Positions 16,631 to 25,258 of a stretch of DNA of 64,000 nucleotides are shown here, piece after piece. The stretch comes from Methyloligella sp050110875. Its GTDB lineage: Bacteria > Pseudomonadota > Alphaproteobacteria > Rhizobiales > Methyloligellaceae. The position numbers were made by a program, and so were the translations under genes. Within the stretch, counting starts at the first letter, position 1. The number at the start of each line of letters is the position of its first letter. A model generated the notes under the pieces. The model did not search any database. It was not told where the DNA came from and saw only the letters and a list, made by a program, of their open reading frames with translations. The DNA is taken from NCBI GenBank assembly GCA_050110875.1, contig CP188828.1, positions 1,798,001 through 1,862,000 of the forward strand, read 5' to 3'.

Positions 16631-17959
16631 ATGTGGAATTCCGTGAGCGCTTCTCGCTTTTTTGATCGTGGCCTAGCCGCGGGACGCAAGGTTTTATCTA
16701 ATCTGAGCGGTCCCCGCGCGGCCTTGCTCGTCTTCGCCGGCACATCCCTAGCAGGAGCCGGGGTGGTCGCGGTCGCCCAGCCTATGAACGACCACGAGCT
16801 CCGCTGCATGCAGCTTCAGCAGGAGCTTCAGAGCGCCCGCAGCGGCGGTGGCGGGGCAGGCCGCCAGGAACTGCCTCGCCTCGACCAGGAAATCGCCAGT
16901 CTCCAGCGCGTCTATCGCGGCACCGAAGCGGCCATGGAAAATTCCGGCTGCTTCGAGAGCTTCTTCATCTTCGGCCGTGGCGTGGTGCGCTCGCCCCGCT
17001 GCCTCAGCATGAACGACCGGCTGGAGGATTCCCGCCGCCGCCTCAAGCAGCTTCAGGACCGCCGCCAGGCGATCGCGTCTGGCCGCGGCGATCGGCGGCT
17101 AATCCGCGACCTGGAAGATGCCCTGGCACGCAATGGCTGCGGCGGCCAGCAAGCCTCCCGCCGCGGTGGTTTGTTCGATTGGTTCGGCGGACGCGACCGC
17201 GACTATGGCGGCCCACCCATCTCCACCCAGATCCTATCGAACGTCCCCTACCGGACGGTCTGTGTCCGGCTCTGCGACGGCTTCTATTACCCGATCAGCT
17301 ATTCGGTCTATTCCAGCAATTTCAGCCGTGACGCCAGCCAGTGTCAGCAAAATTGCGCCGCCCCGGCCGAACTCTATGTCTATCAGAATCCCGGACAGGA
17401 GATAGAGCAGGCCATCTCCCTGAACGGCCAGCCCTATATCGATCTGCCGGTCGCCTTCAAATACCGGCAGGACTACACCAAGGGCTGTTCGTGCAAGGAA
17501 ACGGAATACAATCCCACCGAGATCGAAGCGGCCAATCAGAAGGCTGAAGGCGGGGAAGCCGGAAACACAGCAGGTGACGGCACCACCGCGGCAGCCGCCC
17601 CCAGCAATGCGCCGGCCGATGCTCAGCCCTTCGAGGACGAGAATACGCCTCCTGCCGAAGAGCTGAATTTCGACTTCGACGATGGCATGGGCGGGAATGC
17701 CATGGAGCCCAGCTTGCCCCCCACCGAAGAGGGCATGGACAACGCCACCGGCGAAGCTCTCTCTCCCGGTGCTGCGGAAGCCGAAGCCATCCTGGGGGAC
17801 GATGGGAATTGGGATCCCTTGCCGCCGCAGAATTCCGCACCGCAGAATTTGCAGCCGCAACAGCCACAGCAACCGCAGCAGCCGCAAGCGATTCAGCCCC
17901 AGGCGCAGCCTCAATCCCAACCGCAAGAATCGACGATCACCAAGACGCCGAACCAGTAA
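16631..17959 (+). CDS. DUF2865 domain protein, exported or membrane-anchored
   Basis: The 442-residue protein has an N-terminal hydrophobic segment (about 30-50, AALLVFAGTSLAGAGVVAVA), either signal or anchor. A coiled-coil-like Gln/Arg-rich region follows (60-165). The DUF2865 core at about 195-290 contains YRTVCVRLCDGFYYPISYS, CQQNC, AELYVYQNPGQ and a late CSC pair. The C-terminal 150 residues are acidic and then a Pro/Gln repeat (QPQQPQQPQQP), likely disordered. DUF2865 is a Cys-rich domain typical of Hyphomicrobiales, of unknown function and presumably periplasmic. The gene converges with gltX. Confidence 0.85.
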   Translation: MWNSVSASRFFDRGLAAGRKVLSNLSGPRAALLVFAGTSLAGAGVVAVAQPMNDHELRCMQLQQELQSARSGGGGAGRQELPRLDQEIASLQRVYRGTEAAMENSGCFESFFIFGRGVVRSPRCLSMNDRLEDSRRRLKQLQDRRQAIASGRGDRRLIRDLEDALARNGCGGQQASRRGGLFDWFGGRDRDYGGPPISTQILSNVPYRTVCVRLCDGFYYPISYSVYSSNFSRDASQCQQNCAAPAELYVYQNPGQEIEQAISLNGQPYIDLPVAFKYRQDYTKGCSCKETEYNPTEIEAANQKAEGGEAGNTAGDGTTAAAAPSNAPADAQPFEDENTPPAEELNFDFDDGMGGNAMEPSLPPTEEGMDNATGEALSPGAAEAEAILGDDGNWDPLPPQNSAPQNLQPQQPQQPQQPQAIQPQAQPQSQPQESTITKTPNQ

Positions 17960-17986
17960 TCCGGCCGGCTGCCGTTCCGCCCGCGG

Positions 17987-19327
17987 TCAGGCCCGATCGC
18001 CCCTGAGACGGGCAGTCGCGCGGCGCTTTCCGATCTGCACCAGAAGCGGCTTCAACTCCGGCCCGTGATCGCGTCCCGTCAGCGCAAGGCGGATGGGCTG
18101 GAAAAGCATCTTTCCCTTCACCCCGGCCTTCTGCTTCACCGCATCCAGCCACTGACCGAGCGTTTCTTCGTCCCACGGCTCGTCGGGCAGCAGATCGGCG
18201 GCCGTCTCGCAAAGCGCTTTGTCGATGATCTCCGGATCGATCGGATCGCTCACGATATGCCACCAATCGGCGGCATCCGACAGCACGCCGAGATTGCCCC
18301 GCACCGTCTTCCAGAACGGCTTGCCGCCAGAGACACCGAGCACATCGAGCCGATCCTCGACCGCCTTGTAGGGGAGCTCGTGCAGCAGCGAAGCGTTGAG
18401 ATGGCGCAGCTCGGCCGGGTCGAAGCGCGCCGGCGCTCGCGAGGTCTTTTTCAGGTCGAAAAGTTCCGCCAGGGAGGCAAGATCCCGATGTACGGACACC
18501 GCGTCCGAACTGCCGATCATGGCCGCGTAGCTCGCCACCGCCTGAGGCTCCAGCCCTTCTTCCCGCAGCCCCTGGATCGACAGAGCCCCCTCCCGCTTGG
18601 AAAGAGCCTGACCGTCGGCACCGACGAGAAGATTGTGATGGCCGAAGCGCGGCACGGCCTCGCCAAGCGCCTCGAACAGTTGAATCTGCGCCGCCGTGTT
18701 GGACACATGATCCTCGCCGCGAATCACATGGGTGACGCCGAAATCGATATCGTCCACGACGCTCGGCAGGGTGTAGAGATAGCTGCCATCCTCCCGCACC
18801 AGCACCGGATCGGAGAGCGACGCCGCATCGATCTCCTGGTGGCCCCGCACCAGATCGTCCCAGGCGACGGTCCGCTCTTCCAGCTTGAAGCGCCAATGGG
18901 GTTTGCGCCCCTCAGCCTCCAGCGCCGCCCGCTCCTCGTCCGAAAGCTTCAGCGCCGCACGGTCATAGACCGGCGGCTTTCCCTGTGCGCGTTGCCGCTT
19001 GCGCTTCAGATCCAGCTCGTCCGGCGTGTCGTAGGCGGGATAGAGCCGGCCGGAGGCCTTCAGCTCTTCCGCCACCCGGTCGTAATGCTCCAGCCGGTCC
19101 GACTGGCGCGCCAGTTCATCCCATTTTAGACCGAGCCAACGGAGATCCGTCTCGATCCCTTGTGCGAACTCCGCCGTGGAACGGGTGAGGTCCGTATCGT
19201 CCAGCCGCAGCAGAAAACGCCCCCCCTGCTTCTTGGCGAACAGCCAATTGAACAGCGCGGTGCGGATATTGCCGACATGGAGGCGCCCGGTGGGGCTCGG
19301 TGCGAAACGAACAGTAAGAGTCATCAA
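17987..19327 (-). CDS. gltX: glutamate--tRNA ligase
   Basis: This class I synthetase charges tRNA-Glu and, in organisms lacking GlnRS, often tRNA-Gln. HVGN is at 17-20. The second signature reads ALSKR at 241-245 rather than KLSKR, a relaxed form I recall from one of the two GluRS copies common in alphaproteobacteria. Length 446 suits that short type, with a C-terminal anticodon-binding region of about 150 residues. The start is either of two adjacent ATGs (19327 or 19324). It is followed after 31 bases by a separate upstream gene, nadE, on the same strand. Confidence 0.95.
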   Translation of the reverse strand: MMTLTVRFAPSPTGRLHVGNIRTALFNWLFAKKQGGRFLLRLDDTDLTRSTAEFAQGIETDLRWLGLKWDELARQSDRLEHYDRVAEELKASGRLYPAYDTPDELDLKRKRQRAQGKPPVYDRAALKLSDEERAALEAEGRKPHWRFKLEERTVAWDDLVRGHQEIDAASLSDPVLVREDGSYLYTLPSVVDDIDFGVTHVIRGEDHVSNTAAQIQLFEALGEAVPRFGHHNLLVGADGQALSKREGALSIQGLREEGLEPQAVASYAAMIGSSDAVSVHRDLASLAELFDLKKTSRAPARFDPAELRHLNASLLHELPYKAVEDRLDVLGVSGGKPFWKTVRGNLGVLSDAADWWHIVSDPIDPEIIDKALCETAADLLPDEPWDEETLGQWLDAVKQKAGVKGKMLFQPIRLALTGRDHGPELKPLLVQIGKRRATARLRGDRA

Positions 19328-19358
19328 GTCCCGTATAGCGAAAAGATGTGAAGCTTGC

Positions 19359-21032
19359 TCACAGCGCCTCGCGGAATTTGTTGGTGATCGGATAGCGACG
19401 GTCGCGGCCGAAATTCTTCGCCGTCAACTTTACCCCCGGCGCCGCCTGCCGTCGCTTGTACTCGGCGAGATAGAGCATCCGCTCCACCTTCTTCACCAAA
19501 GCCGCGTCATGACCGCGCGCGACGATCTCCTGCAACGGCATCTCCTGCTCGACGAGACATTCGAGAATATCGTCCAGCACCTCGTAAGGAGGCAGCGTGT
19601 CCTGGTCACGTTGATCGGCCTTCAGCTCCGCCGTCGGCGGTTTGGTGATGATCCGCTCCGGGATCACCTCCCCTTCCGGCCCGAGGCAGCCCTTCGGCCG
19701 CGCCGTGTTGCGGTAGCGCGCCAGGGCGAAAACTTCCGTCTTGTAGAGATCCTTGATCGGATTGAATCCGCCGTTCATATCGCCGTAGAGCGTGGCGTAG
19801 CCGACCGAGACTTCCGATTTGTTGCCCGTGGTGACGACCATCGGGCCGAACTTGTTGGAGATCGCCATGAGCAGCGTGCCCCGTGCCCGGCTCTGCAAAT
19901 TCTCTTCCGTGATGTCCGGCGCCCTGCCCGCAAAGAGCGGCTTCAGGGTTTCCGTCAGCCCGTCGACGGCGTCGTGAATCGGCAGAATATCGTAACGCAG
20001 GCCCAGCGCATCGGCACAGGCCTTAGCGTCCTCCAGGCTCTCCGAACTCGTGTAGGTATAGGGCAGCATCACGCAATGGACCTTGTCGGCCCCGAGAGCA
20101 TCCACCGCCATGGCCGCCGAGATCGCCGAATCGATCCCGCCCGACAACCCCAGCACCACCCCGGGAAAGCCGTTCTTGCCCACATAGTCCCGCAGTCCCG
20201 TGACACAGGCGAGATAGTTCGCGGCATGCCCTTCCAAGAGCACGGCCCGCTCCCCCTCCTCGCAGATCCAGCTTTCGCCTTCGCGCCGCCAGCGCGTCAC
20301 CGTGCAGGCCTCCTCCCAATCCGGCATCTGCACTGCAAGGCTGCTATCCGAGTTGAGAACGAAGGAACCGCCGTCGAACACCAGCTCGTCCTGGCCCCCG
20401 ACCTGGTTCAGATAGGCGAGCGGCAAGCCTGTCTCTGCGATGCGCGCGGCCGCCACCTGGATCCGCTGATCGTGCTTGTCTTGCCAATAGGGCGAGCCGT
20501 TCGGCACGATCAACAGCTCCGCTCCTGTCTCGGCCAGGGTCTCGCAGACATCGTCGCTCCAGATATCCTCGCAGATCGGCACGCCGAGGCGTAAGCCCCG
20601 GAAGTTGATCGGCCCCGGCAACGGACCTTCGGCGAAGACCCGTTTCTCGTCGAACACGCCGTAATTGGGCAGATTGCATTTGAAGCGGACCGTCTCGACC
20701 TTGCCGTTATCGAGCAGGGCCATGGCATTGTAGACGAGGCCCTTCTCCTCCCAGGGCAGGCCGATCAGCACGGCCGGACCATCATCCTCGGTCTCTTTCG
20801 CGAGAGCCTCGCATGCCACCCGCGCCGCCTGCTGCAGCGCAGGCTTCAGCACCAGATCCTCCAAGGGATAGCCGGTCAGGAAAAGCTCGCTGAACACGAC
20901 GAGATCGGCACCTTGCTCGGCAGCTCTGCTGCGAAAATCCCGGATCTTGGCGAGATTGCCCGGAATATCGCCCAGCACCGGGTTTCCCTGGGCCAGCGCG
21001 AGAGCGAAGCTGTCCTTGATGGCCTTTGGCAT
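19359..21032 (-). CDS. nadE: glutamine-dependent NAD+ synthetase
   Basis: The enzyme amidates deamido-NAD+ to NAD+, the last step of NAD synthesis, using ammonia released from glutamine. The N-terminal nitrilase-type amidase domain shows the triad Glu49, Lys119 and Cys155 (GVPICED). The C-terminal synthetase domain has the ATP-pyrophosphatase loop SGGIDSA at 298-304. Length is 557 residues, as expected for the shorter two-domain bacterial form. It is followed by gltX on the same strand and preceded by the DAHP synthase gene, about 50 bases away. Confidence 0.97.
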   Translation of the reverse strand: MPKAIKDSFALALAQGNPVLGDIPGNLAKIRDFRSRAAEQGADLVVFSELFLTGYPLEDLVLKPALQQAARVACEALAKETEDDGPAVLIGLPWEEKGLVYNAMALLDNGKVETVRFKCNLPNYGVFDEKRVFAEGPLPGPINFRGLRLGVPICEDIWSDDVCETLAETGAELLIVPNGSPYWQDKHDQRIQVAAARIAETGLPLAYLNQVGGQDELVFDGGSFVLNSDSSLAVQMPDWEEACTVTRWRREGESWICEEGERAVLLEGHAANYLACVTGLRDYVGKNGFPGVVLGLSGGIDSAISAAMAVDALGADKVHCVMLPYTYTSSESLEDAKACADALGLRYDILPIHDAVDGLTETLKPLFAGRAPDITEENLQSRARGTLLMAISNKFGPMVVTTGNKSEVSVGYATLYGDMNGGFNPIKDLYKTEVFALARYRNTARPKGCLGPEGEVIPERIITKPPTAELKADQRDQDTLPPYEVLDDILECLVEQEMPLQEIVARGHDAALVKKVERMLYLAEYKRRQAAPGVKLTAKNFGRDRRYPITNKFREAL

Positions 21033-21080
21033 TGCCGAACTTAGCCGCGCTTCAAAACTGTAATTGGACGAGCAGGACGC

Positions 21081-22484
21081 CTATTCGCCGGCCGCAAGCG
21101 AGATCTCCGAAGGTTCCGGCTTCACGCCGCGCTCTTCCAACTCCCGCTTGAGACGCTCGGCCACGATGAAGGCCAGCTCCAGCGATTGATCGGCATTGAG
21201 CCTGGGATCGCAATGGGTGTGATACCGGTCCGAAAGATCCGTCTCGGTGATCGCCTTGCGGCCGCCGACGCATTCGGTGACGTTGCGGCCGGTCATCTCC
21301 ACATGGATGCCGCCCGCATGAGTCCCCTCGGCACGGTGGATATCGAAGAAGCTCTCCACCTCGCTCAAGATCCGGTCGAAGGGCCGGGTTTTGTAGCCGC
21401 TGCCCGCCTTGATCGTGTTGCCGTGCATGGGATCGCAAGCCCACACGACCGTCCGTCCTTCGCGCTTTACGGCACGGATGAGATCCGGCAGATGCTTCTC
21501 CACCTCGTCGGCGCCGAAGCGGCAGATCAAGGTCAGCCGGCCCGCCTCGTCATTCGGATTGAGCTGATCGATCAGACCGAGCAACTCGTCCGGCTTCAGG
21601 CTCGGGCCGCATTTCACCCCGATCGGGTTCCGGATGCCACGCATATATTCGATATGCGCATTATCCGGCTGGCGCGTGCGGTCGCCGATCCACAGGAAGT
21701 GGCCTGACGTCGCGTACCACTCGCCGGAGGTGGAATCGATCCGGGTCAGCGCCTCTTCGTAGCCGAGCAGGAGCGCTTCGTGGCTGGTGTAGATATTCGT
21801 CTTTCGAAGCTGCGGGGTGTTCTCAGGGGTCAGCCCCGTCGCCCGCATGAAGCGGAGCGATCCGGTGATCTGCTCGGCCAGCTCGTGATAGCGGTGCCCG
21901 GCCGGGCTCCCCTCCACGAAGCCGAGATTCCAGCGATGCACATGCTCCAGATTGGCGTAGCCGCCTTGCGCGAAGGCGCGCAGCAGGTTGAGCGTCGCCG
22001 CCGACTGCCGGTAGCCCATCAGCATCCGGGCCGGATCGGGAGTCCGCGCCTCTTCGGTGAATTCGATGCCGTTGATGATATCCCCGCGATAGGACGGCAG
22101 GGTCACATCCCCTTGCGTCTCCGTATCGGAGGAGCGCGGCTTGGCGAACTGGCCCGCGATCCGGCCGAGCTTCACCACCGGGCAGCCGCCCGCATAGGTC
22201 AGTACCACCGCCATCTGCAGGAAGACGCGGAAAAAGTCGCGGATCGTGTCGGCGCCATGCTCGGCGAAGCTTTCCGCGCAATCGCCGCCTTGCATGAGAA
22301 AGGCCTCGCCCTTGGCCACGCGCGCGAGCTCGGCCTTCAGCTCCCGCGCCTCGCCTGCAAAAACCAGCGGCGGAAAGCTCGCAAGCTGCTGCTCCACATC
22401 CTGGAGTGCGGCCTGGTCTGGATAGACCGGCACCTGCTCGATTTCCTTCGAGCGCCAGCTCTCGGGGCTCCAACGCGACTGCAT
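21081..22484 (-). CDS. aroG: class II DAHP synthase
   Basis: The enzyme joins phosphoenolpyruvate and erythrose 4-phosphate to 3-deoxy-D-arabino-heptulosonate 7-phosphate, the first step of the shikimate pathway. The 467-residue sequence is of the class II (plant/mycobacterial) type. It contains MQGGDCAESF with metal-ligand Cys69, VVWACDPMHGNT, GGIHVEMTGRNVTEC and HTHCDPRLN. It has only a short N-terminal extension, so it may lack the extra regulatory helices of the mycobacterial enzyme. No other shikimate gene is adjacent. Confidence 0.96.
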   Translation of the reverse strand: MQSRWSPESWRSKEIEQVPVYPDQAALQDVEQQLASFPPLVFAGEARELKAELARVAKGEAFLMQGGDCAESFAEHGADTIRDFFRVFLQMAVVLTYAGGCPVVKLGRIAGQFAKPRSSDTETQGDVTLPSYRGDIINGIEFTEEARTPDPARMLMGYRQSAATLNLLRAFAQGGYANLEHVHRWNLGFVEGSPAGHRYHELAEQITGSLRFMRATGLTPENTPQLRKTNIYTSHEALLLGYEEALTRIDSTSGEWYATSGHFLWIGDRTRQPDNAHIEYMRGIRNPIGVKCGPSLKPDELLGLIDQLNPNDEAGRLTLICRFGADEVEKHLPDLIRAVKREGRTVVWACDPMHGNTIKAGSGYKTRPFDRILSEVESFFDIHRAEGTHAGGIHVEMTGRNVTECVGGRKAITETDLSDRYHTHCDPRLNADQSLELAFIVAERLKRELEERGVKPEPSEISLAAGE

Positions 22485-22611
22485 GACTGAAAACTCCTTC
22501 TTAAGTCCCCGCTATATAGGCGATTGTGACAAGCGTGGCTAGGCGAAGCAGCGATTGCGTGCCGGGGCCGAGCATGCAAAACGAAAGCCTAAAAAGCCCC
22601 TAGGATTCTCC

Positions 22612-23340
22612 ATGATCGCCGAAAAACTCGAACACAGCCACGATCCCAAAGCAATCGCGGACAGGCTGCGGCGGGGCCCGAGCGCCAGCTATCTGCGCGA
22701 TTGGGTCTATGGCGGCATCGACGGCGCTGTCACGACCTTTGCCATCATGGCCGGGGTGGTCGGCGCCGAGCTTTCCGCCGGCATCGTCCTGGTGCTCGGC
22801 ATCGCGAACCTTCTCGCCGACGGTTTCTCCATGGCGGCCGGCAACTATTCCGGCACCCAGACCGAGATCGATGAATACCGTTTCATCCGCCAGATGGAGG
22901 AGCGTCATATCCGCATGGCCCCCGAAGGCGAACGCGAGGAGCTGCGCCAGATCCTGAACAATATGGGGTTTTCGGGCGACAAACTCGACGATGCGGTGGA
23001 CACCATCACCGATCAGCACGAGCGCTGGATCGACATTATGATGACCGAGGAGCATGGCCTCCCGCCGATCACCCGCTCTCCCATCAAGGCCGCCACGGTG
23101 ACCTTCTTTGCCTTCGTCGTTTGCGGCAGCGTCCCGATCATCCCCTTTGCACTCGTCGGTAGTGCTCAGACAATTATCGCAACAATCATGACGGGACTTG
23201 TGTTCTTCTCAATCGGCTCCTTGCGCAGCCGTTGGTCGCCGACGCCATGGTGGCGTGCCGGGCTGGAAACCTTCGCCATCGGCATGGCCGCCGCCACCGT
23301 CGCCTTCCTCGTGGGATATCTGCTCCGGGGCTTGGCCTAA
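22612..23340 (+). CDS. VIT1/CCC1-family iron/manganese transporter
   Basis: The 242-residue membrane protein matches the vacuolar iron transporter/CCC1 family. RDWVYGGIDGAVTTFAIMAG and GIANLLADGFSMAAGNYSGTQ form the first two helices. A cytoplasmic Glu/Met-rich region (EERHIRM, EEREEL-like, WIDIMMTEEHGL) corresponds to the metal-binding loop known from VIT1, and three more helices follow. The family moves Fe2+ or Mn2+ out of the cytoplasm in exchange for protons. The ATG at 22612 has AGG seven bases upstream; an earlier frame start would add a basic stretch not seen in the family. The next gene begins 16 bases downstream, so the two are probably one operon. Confidence 0.88.
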   Translation: MIAEKLEHSHDPKAIADRLRRGPSASYLRDWVYGGIDGAVTTFAIMAGVVGAELSAGIVLVLGIANLLADGFSMAAGNYSGTQTEIDEYRFIRQMEERHIRMAPEGEREELRQILNNMGFSGDKLDDAVDTITDQHERWIDIMMTEEHGLPPITRSPIKAATVTFFAFVVCGSVPIIPFALVGSAQTIIATIMTGLVFFSIGSLRSRWSPTPWWRAGLETFAIGMAAATVAFLVGYLLRGLA

Positions 23341-23356
23341 AGAGAGAGACAGAGCC

Positions 23357-24493
23357 TTGGACGAACCGACCTTCACCATCGGCATCGAGGAGGAATATCT
23401 CCTCGTCAATCCGGAAACCCGCGATCTCGAGCCCTCCCCGCCGGCAGATCTTCTGGAGAAATGCGAAGAGACGCTCGGCGGCCAGGTGAGCCCGGAGCTT
23501 CTGCGCGCCCAGATCGAGGTCAGCACTTGCGTCTGTTCGTCGATCGCGCAAGCCCGCGAGGAGGTCACCCGTCTTCGCCGCACGGTGTCCGACATCGCGG
23601 ACGATTTCGGCCTGGCGCCCATCGCCGCTTCCACCCACCCCTTCGCCGAATGGGAAAATCAGCGGACCACGGAGAAGGAGCGCTATCTCAGCCTCGCCGA
23701 CGATTTGCAGCAGATCGCCCACCGCATGCTGACCTGCGGCATGCATGTCCATATCGGCGTGGAGGACGACGAGCTACGCGTCGACCTGATGAACCAGGCC
23801 TCCTACTTCCTGCCCCATCTTCTGGCTCTTTCCACCTCTTCGCCTTTCTGGGAAGGGCGCTCCACCGGCCTCAAATCCTATCGGCTCTCGGTGATGGACG
23901 AGCTGCCGCGCACCGGCGTGCCGCAGCAATTCTCGAGCTGGGGAGAGTATAAGCGAACCGTCGACGTGCTGGTGAATGCCGGGCTGATCGAGGATGCGAG
24001 CAAGATCTGGTGGGATCTCCGGCCCAGCGCCCGTTTTCCGACCCTCGAGATGCGGGTCACCGATATCTGCCCCCTGGTCGAAGACACCATCTGCATCGCC
24101 GCCATCTTCGCTTGCATCTGCCGCATGCTCTATCGTCTGCGCCGCCAGAACCAGCGCTGGCGCAGCTATCCGCCGGTGCTGATCCGAGAGAACCGCTGGC
24201 GGGCCCAGCGCTATGGCGGCGAGGAAGGGCTGGTCGATTTCGGCAAGGGGCGCCTGGTCCCCTTCTCCGAATTGCTGGAGGAGCTTCTGGCGCTGATCCG
24301 CGAGGACGCCGAGCATCTCGGCTGCCTGGCCGAGGTCGAGCACGCCCGCACCGTCATGGAACGCGGCACGGGCGCCGACCGGCAGATCGAGCGTTTCATC
24401 GCACTGCAAGAAGCGGGCGCCGGTCAGAAGGAAGCGCTCCAGGGCGTCGTCGATCTCATCAGGGAAGAGACGGTCTGCCTGCCCGGTGCTTAG
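23357..24493 (+). CDS. YbdK-family carboxylate-amine ligase
   Basis: The 378-residue protein belongs to the glutamate-cysteine ligase type 2 (YbdK) family. FTIGIEEEYLLVNPETRDLE is the diagnostic N-terminus with metal-binding Glu residues. CGMHVHIGVED, WWDLRPSARFPTLEMRV and a YGGEEGLVDFG-like segment follow. E. coli YbdK has weak gamma-glutamylcysteine synthetase activity, but the true substrates of most members are unknown. I chose the TTG at 23357, which has an AGAGAGA ribosome-binding stretch upstream. The frame stays open 53 codons further, but that part overlaps the metal transporter gene and is not family-like. Coupling to a metal exporter suggests a role in thiol or metal homeostasis (inference). 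Confidence 0.88.
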   Translation: MDEPTFTIGIEEEYLLVNPETRDLEPSPPADLLEKCEETLGGQVSPELLRAQIEVSTCVCSSIAQAREEVTRLRRTVSDIADDFGLAPIAASTHPFAEWENQRTTEKERYLSLADDLQQIAHRMLTCGMHVHIGVEDDELRVDLMNQASYFLPHLLALSTSSPFWEGRSTGLKSYRLSVMDELPRTGVPQQFSSWGEYKRTVDVLVNAGLIEDASKIWWDLRPSARFPTLEMRVTDICPLVEDTICIAAIFACICRMLYRLRRQNQRWRSYPPVLIRENRWRAQRYGGEEGLVDFGKGRLVPFSELLEELLALIREDAEHLGCLAEVEHARTVMERGTGADRQIERFIALQEAGAGQKEALQGVVDLIREETVCLPGA

Positions 24494-24502
24494 ACGGCAG
24501 AG

Positions 24503-25258
24503 TTAAAGCGTCACCGCCATGCCGCCATCGACCGATATCCCGGTCCCGGTGATATAGGCCGCCTCGTCGGAGGCGAGGAACAGCGCCGCGTTGGCGACAT
24601 CCTGCGGCGTGCCGAAACGGCGGAGCGGCGTTTGACCGAGCAACAGCTTCGCGATCAGCGGATTGCCGGTAAACCGGCCGATCATATCCGTATCGATATA
24701 GCCCGGCGCCAGATGGTTCACCCGGATCCCATACGGCGCGTACTCCACCGCCAGGCTGCGGGTGAGCGCCGAAATGGCGCCCTTGCTCGCCGAATAGGCG
24801 GACATCTGACGGGTATGCTTGTTGGCCATCAGCGAGGAAATATTGATCACCGATGCCTTGCCCGAGCTGCGCAGCAGGTCGAAGGCCTCCCGCGCGCAGC
24901 GCACCGTGCCGTCCACATTGACCTGCCAGACCCGATCCCAAGCCTCATCGTCGAGATGCCGGAAATCGGAACGCTCGCCGATACCGGCATTGTTGACCAG
25001 AATATCGAGACGGCCGAACAGCTCCGCCACCCGGTCCATCAGCGCTTTCACCTGAGCGATATCCGATACGTCGGTGGCATGGGCGATGGCGGCGCCGTTC
25101 TTGGTGACGATGCCGGAAGCCGCCGCCTCCCCCTCTTCTACATTGCGATCGGCGATGACGACTTCGGCTCCTTCCTTGGCGAAAGTCTCCGCAATCGCCC
25201 TACCGATGCCCGCCGCGCCCCCGGTGATGAGGGCGACCTTATCCTCAAGCCGCCGCAT
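24503..25258 (-). CDS. SDR family oxidoreductase
   Basis: This is a classical short-chain dehydrogenase/reductase of 251 residues. The cofactor loop TGGAAGIG is at 12-19 and NNAG at 89-92. The catalytic Ser is at about 141-142 and the YSASK active site at Tyr155-Lys159. Asp at the end of the second strand (IADRN) favours NAD(H). The substrate cannot be inferred; FabG-like and sugar or hydroxysteroid dehydrogenases look alike. It is the last gene of the ppc-to-SDR operon, and its first 14 bases overlap the end of gor, so the two are translationally linked. Confidence 0.92.
   Translation of the reverse strand: MRRLEDKVALITGGAAGIGRAIAETFAKEGAEVVIADRNVEEGEAAASGIVTKNGAAIAHATDVSDIAQVKALMDRVAELFGRLDILVNNAGIGERSDFRHLDDEAWDRVWQVNVDGTVRCAREAFDLLRSSGKASVINISSLMANKHTRQMSAYSASKGAISALTRSLAVEYAPYGIRVNHLAPGYIDTDMIGRFTGNPLIAKLLLGQTPLRRFGTPQDVANAALFLASDEAAYITGTGISVDGGMAVTL

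Noticed and set aside
16567..16809. Minus-strand frame of 80 residues at the DUF2865 start
   Set aside because: It overlaps the signal region of a well-supported gene and has no recognisable features.
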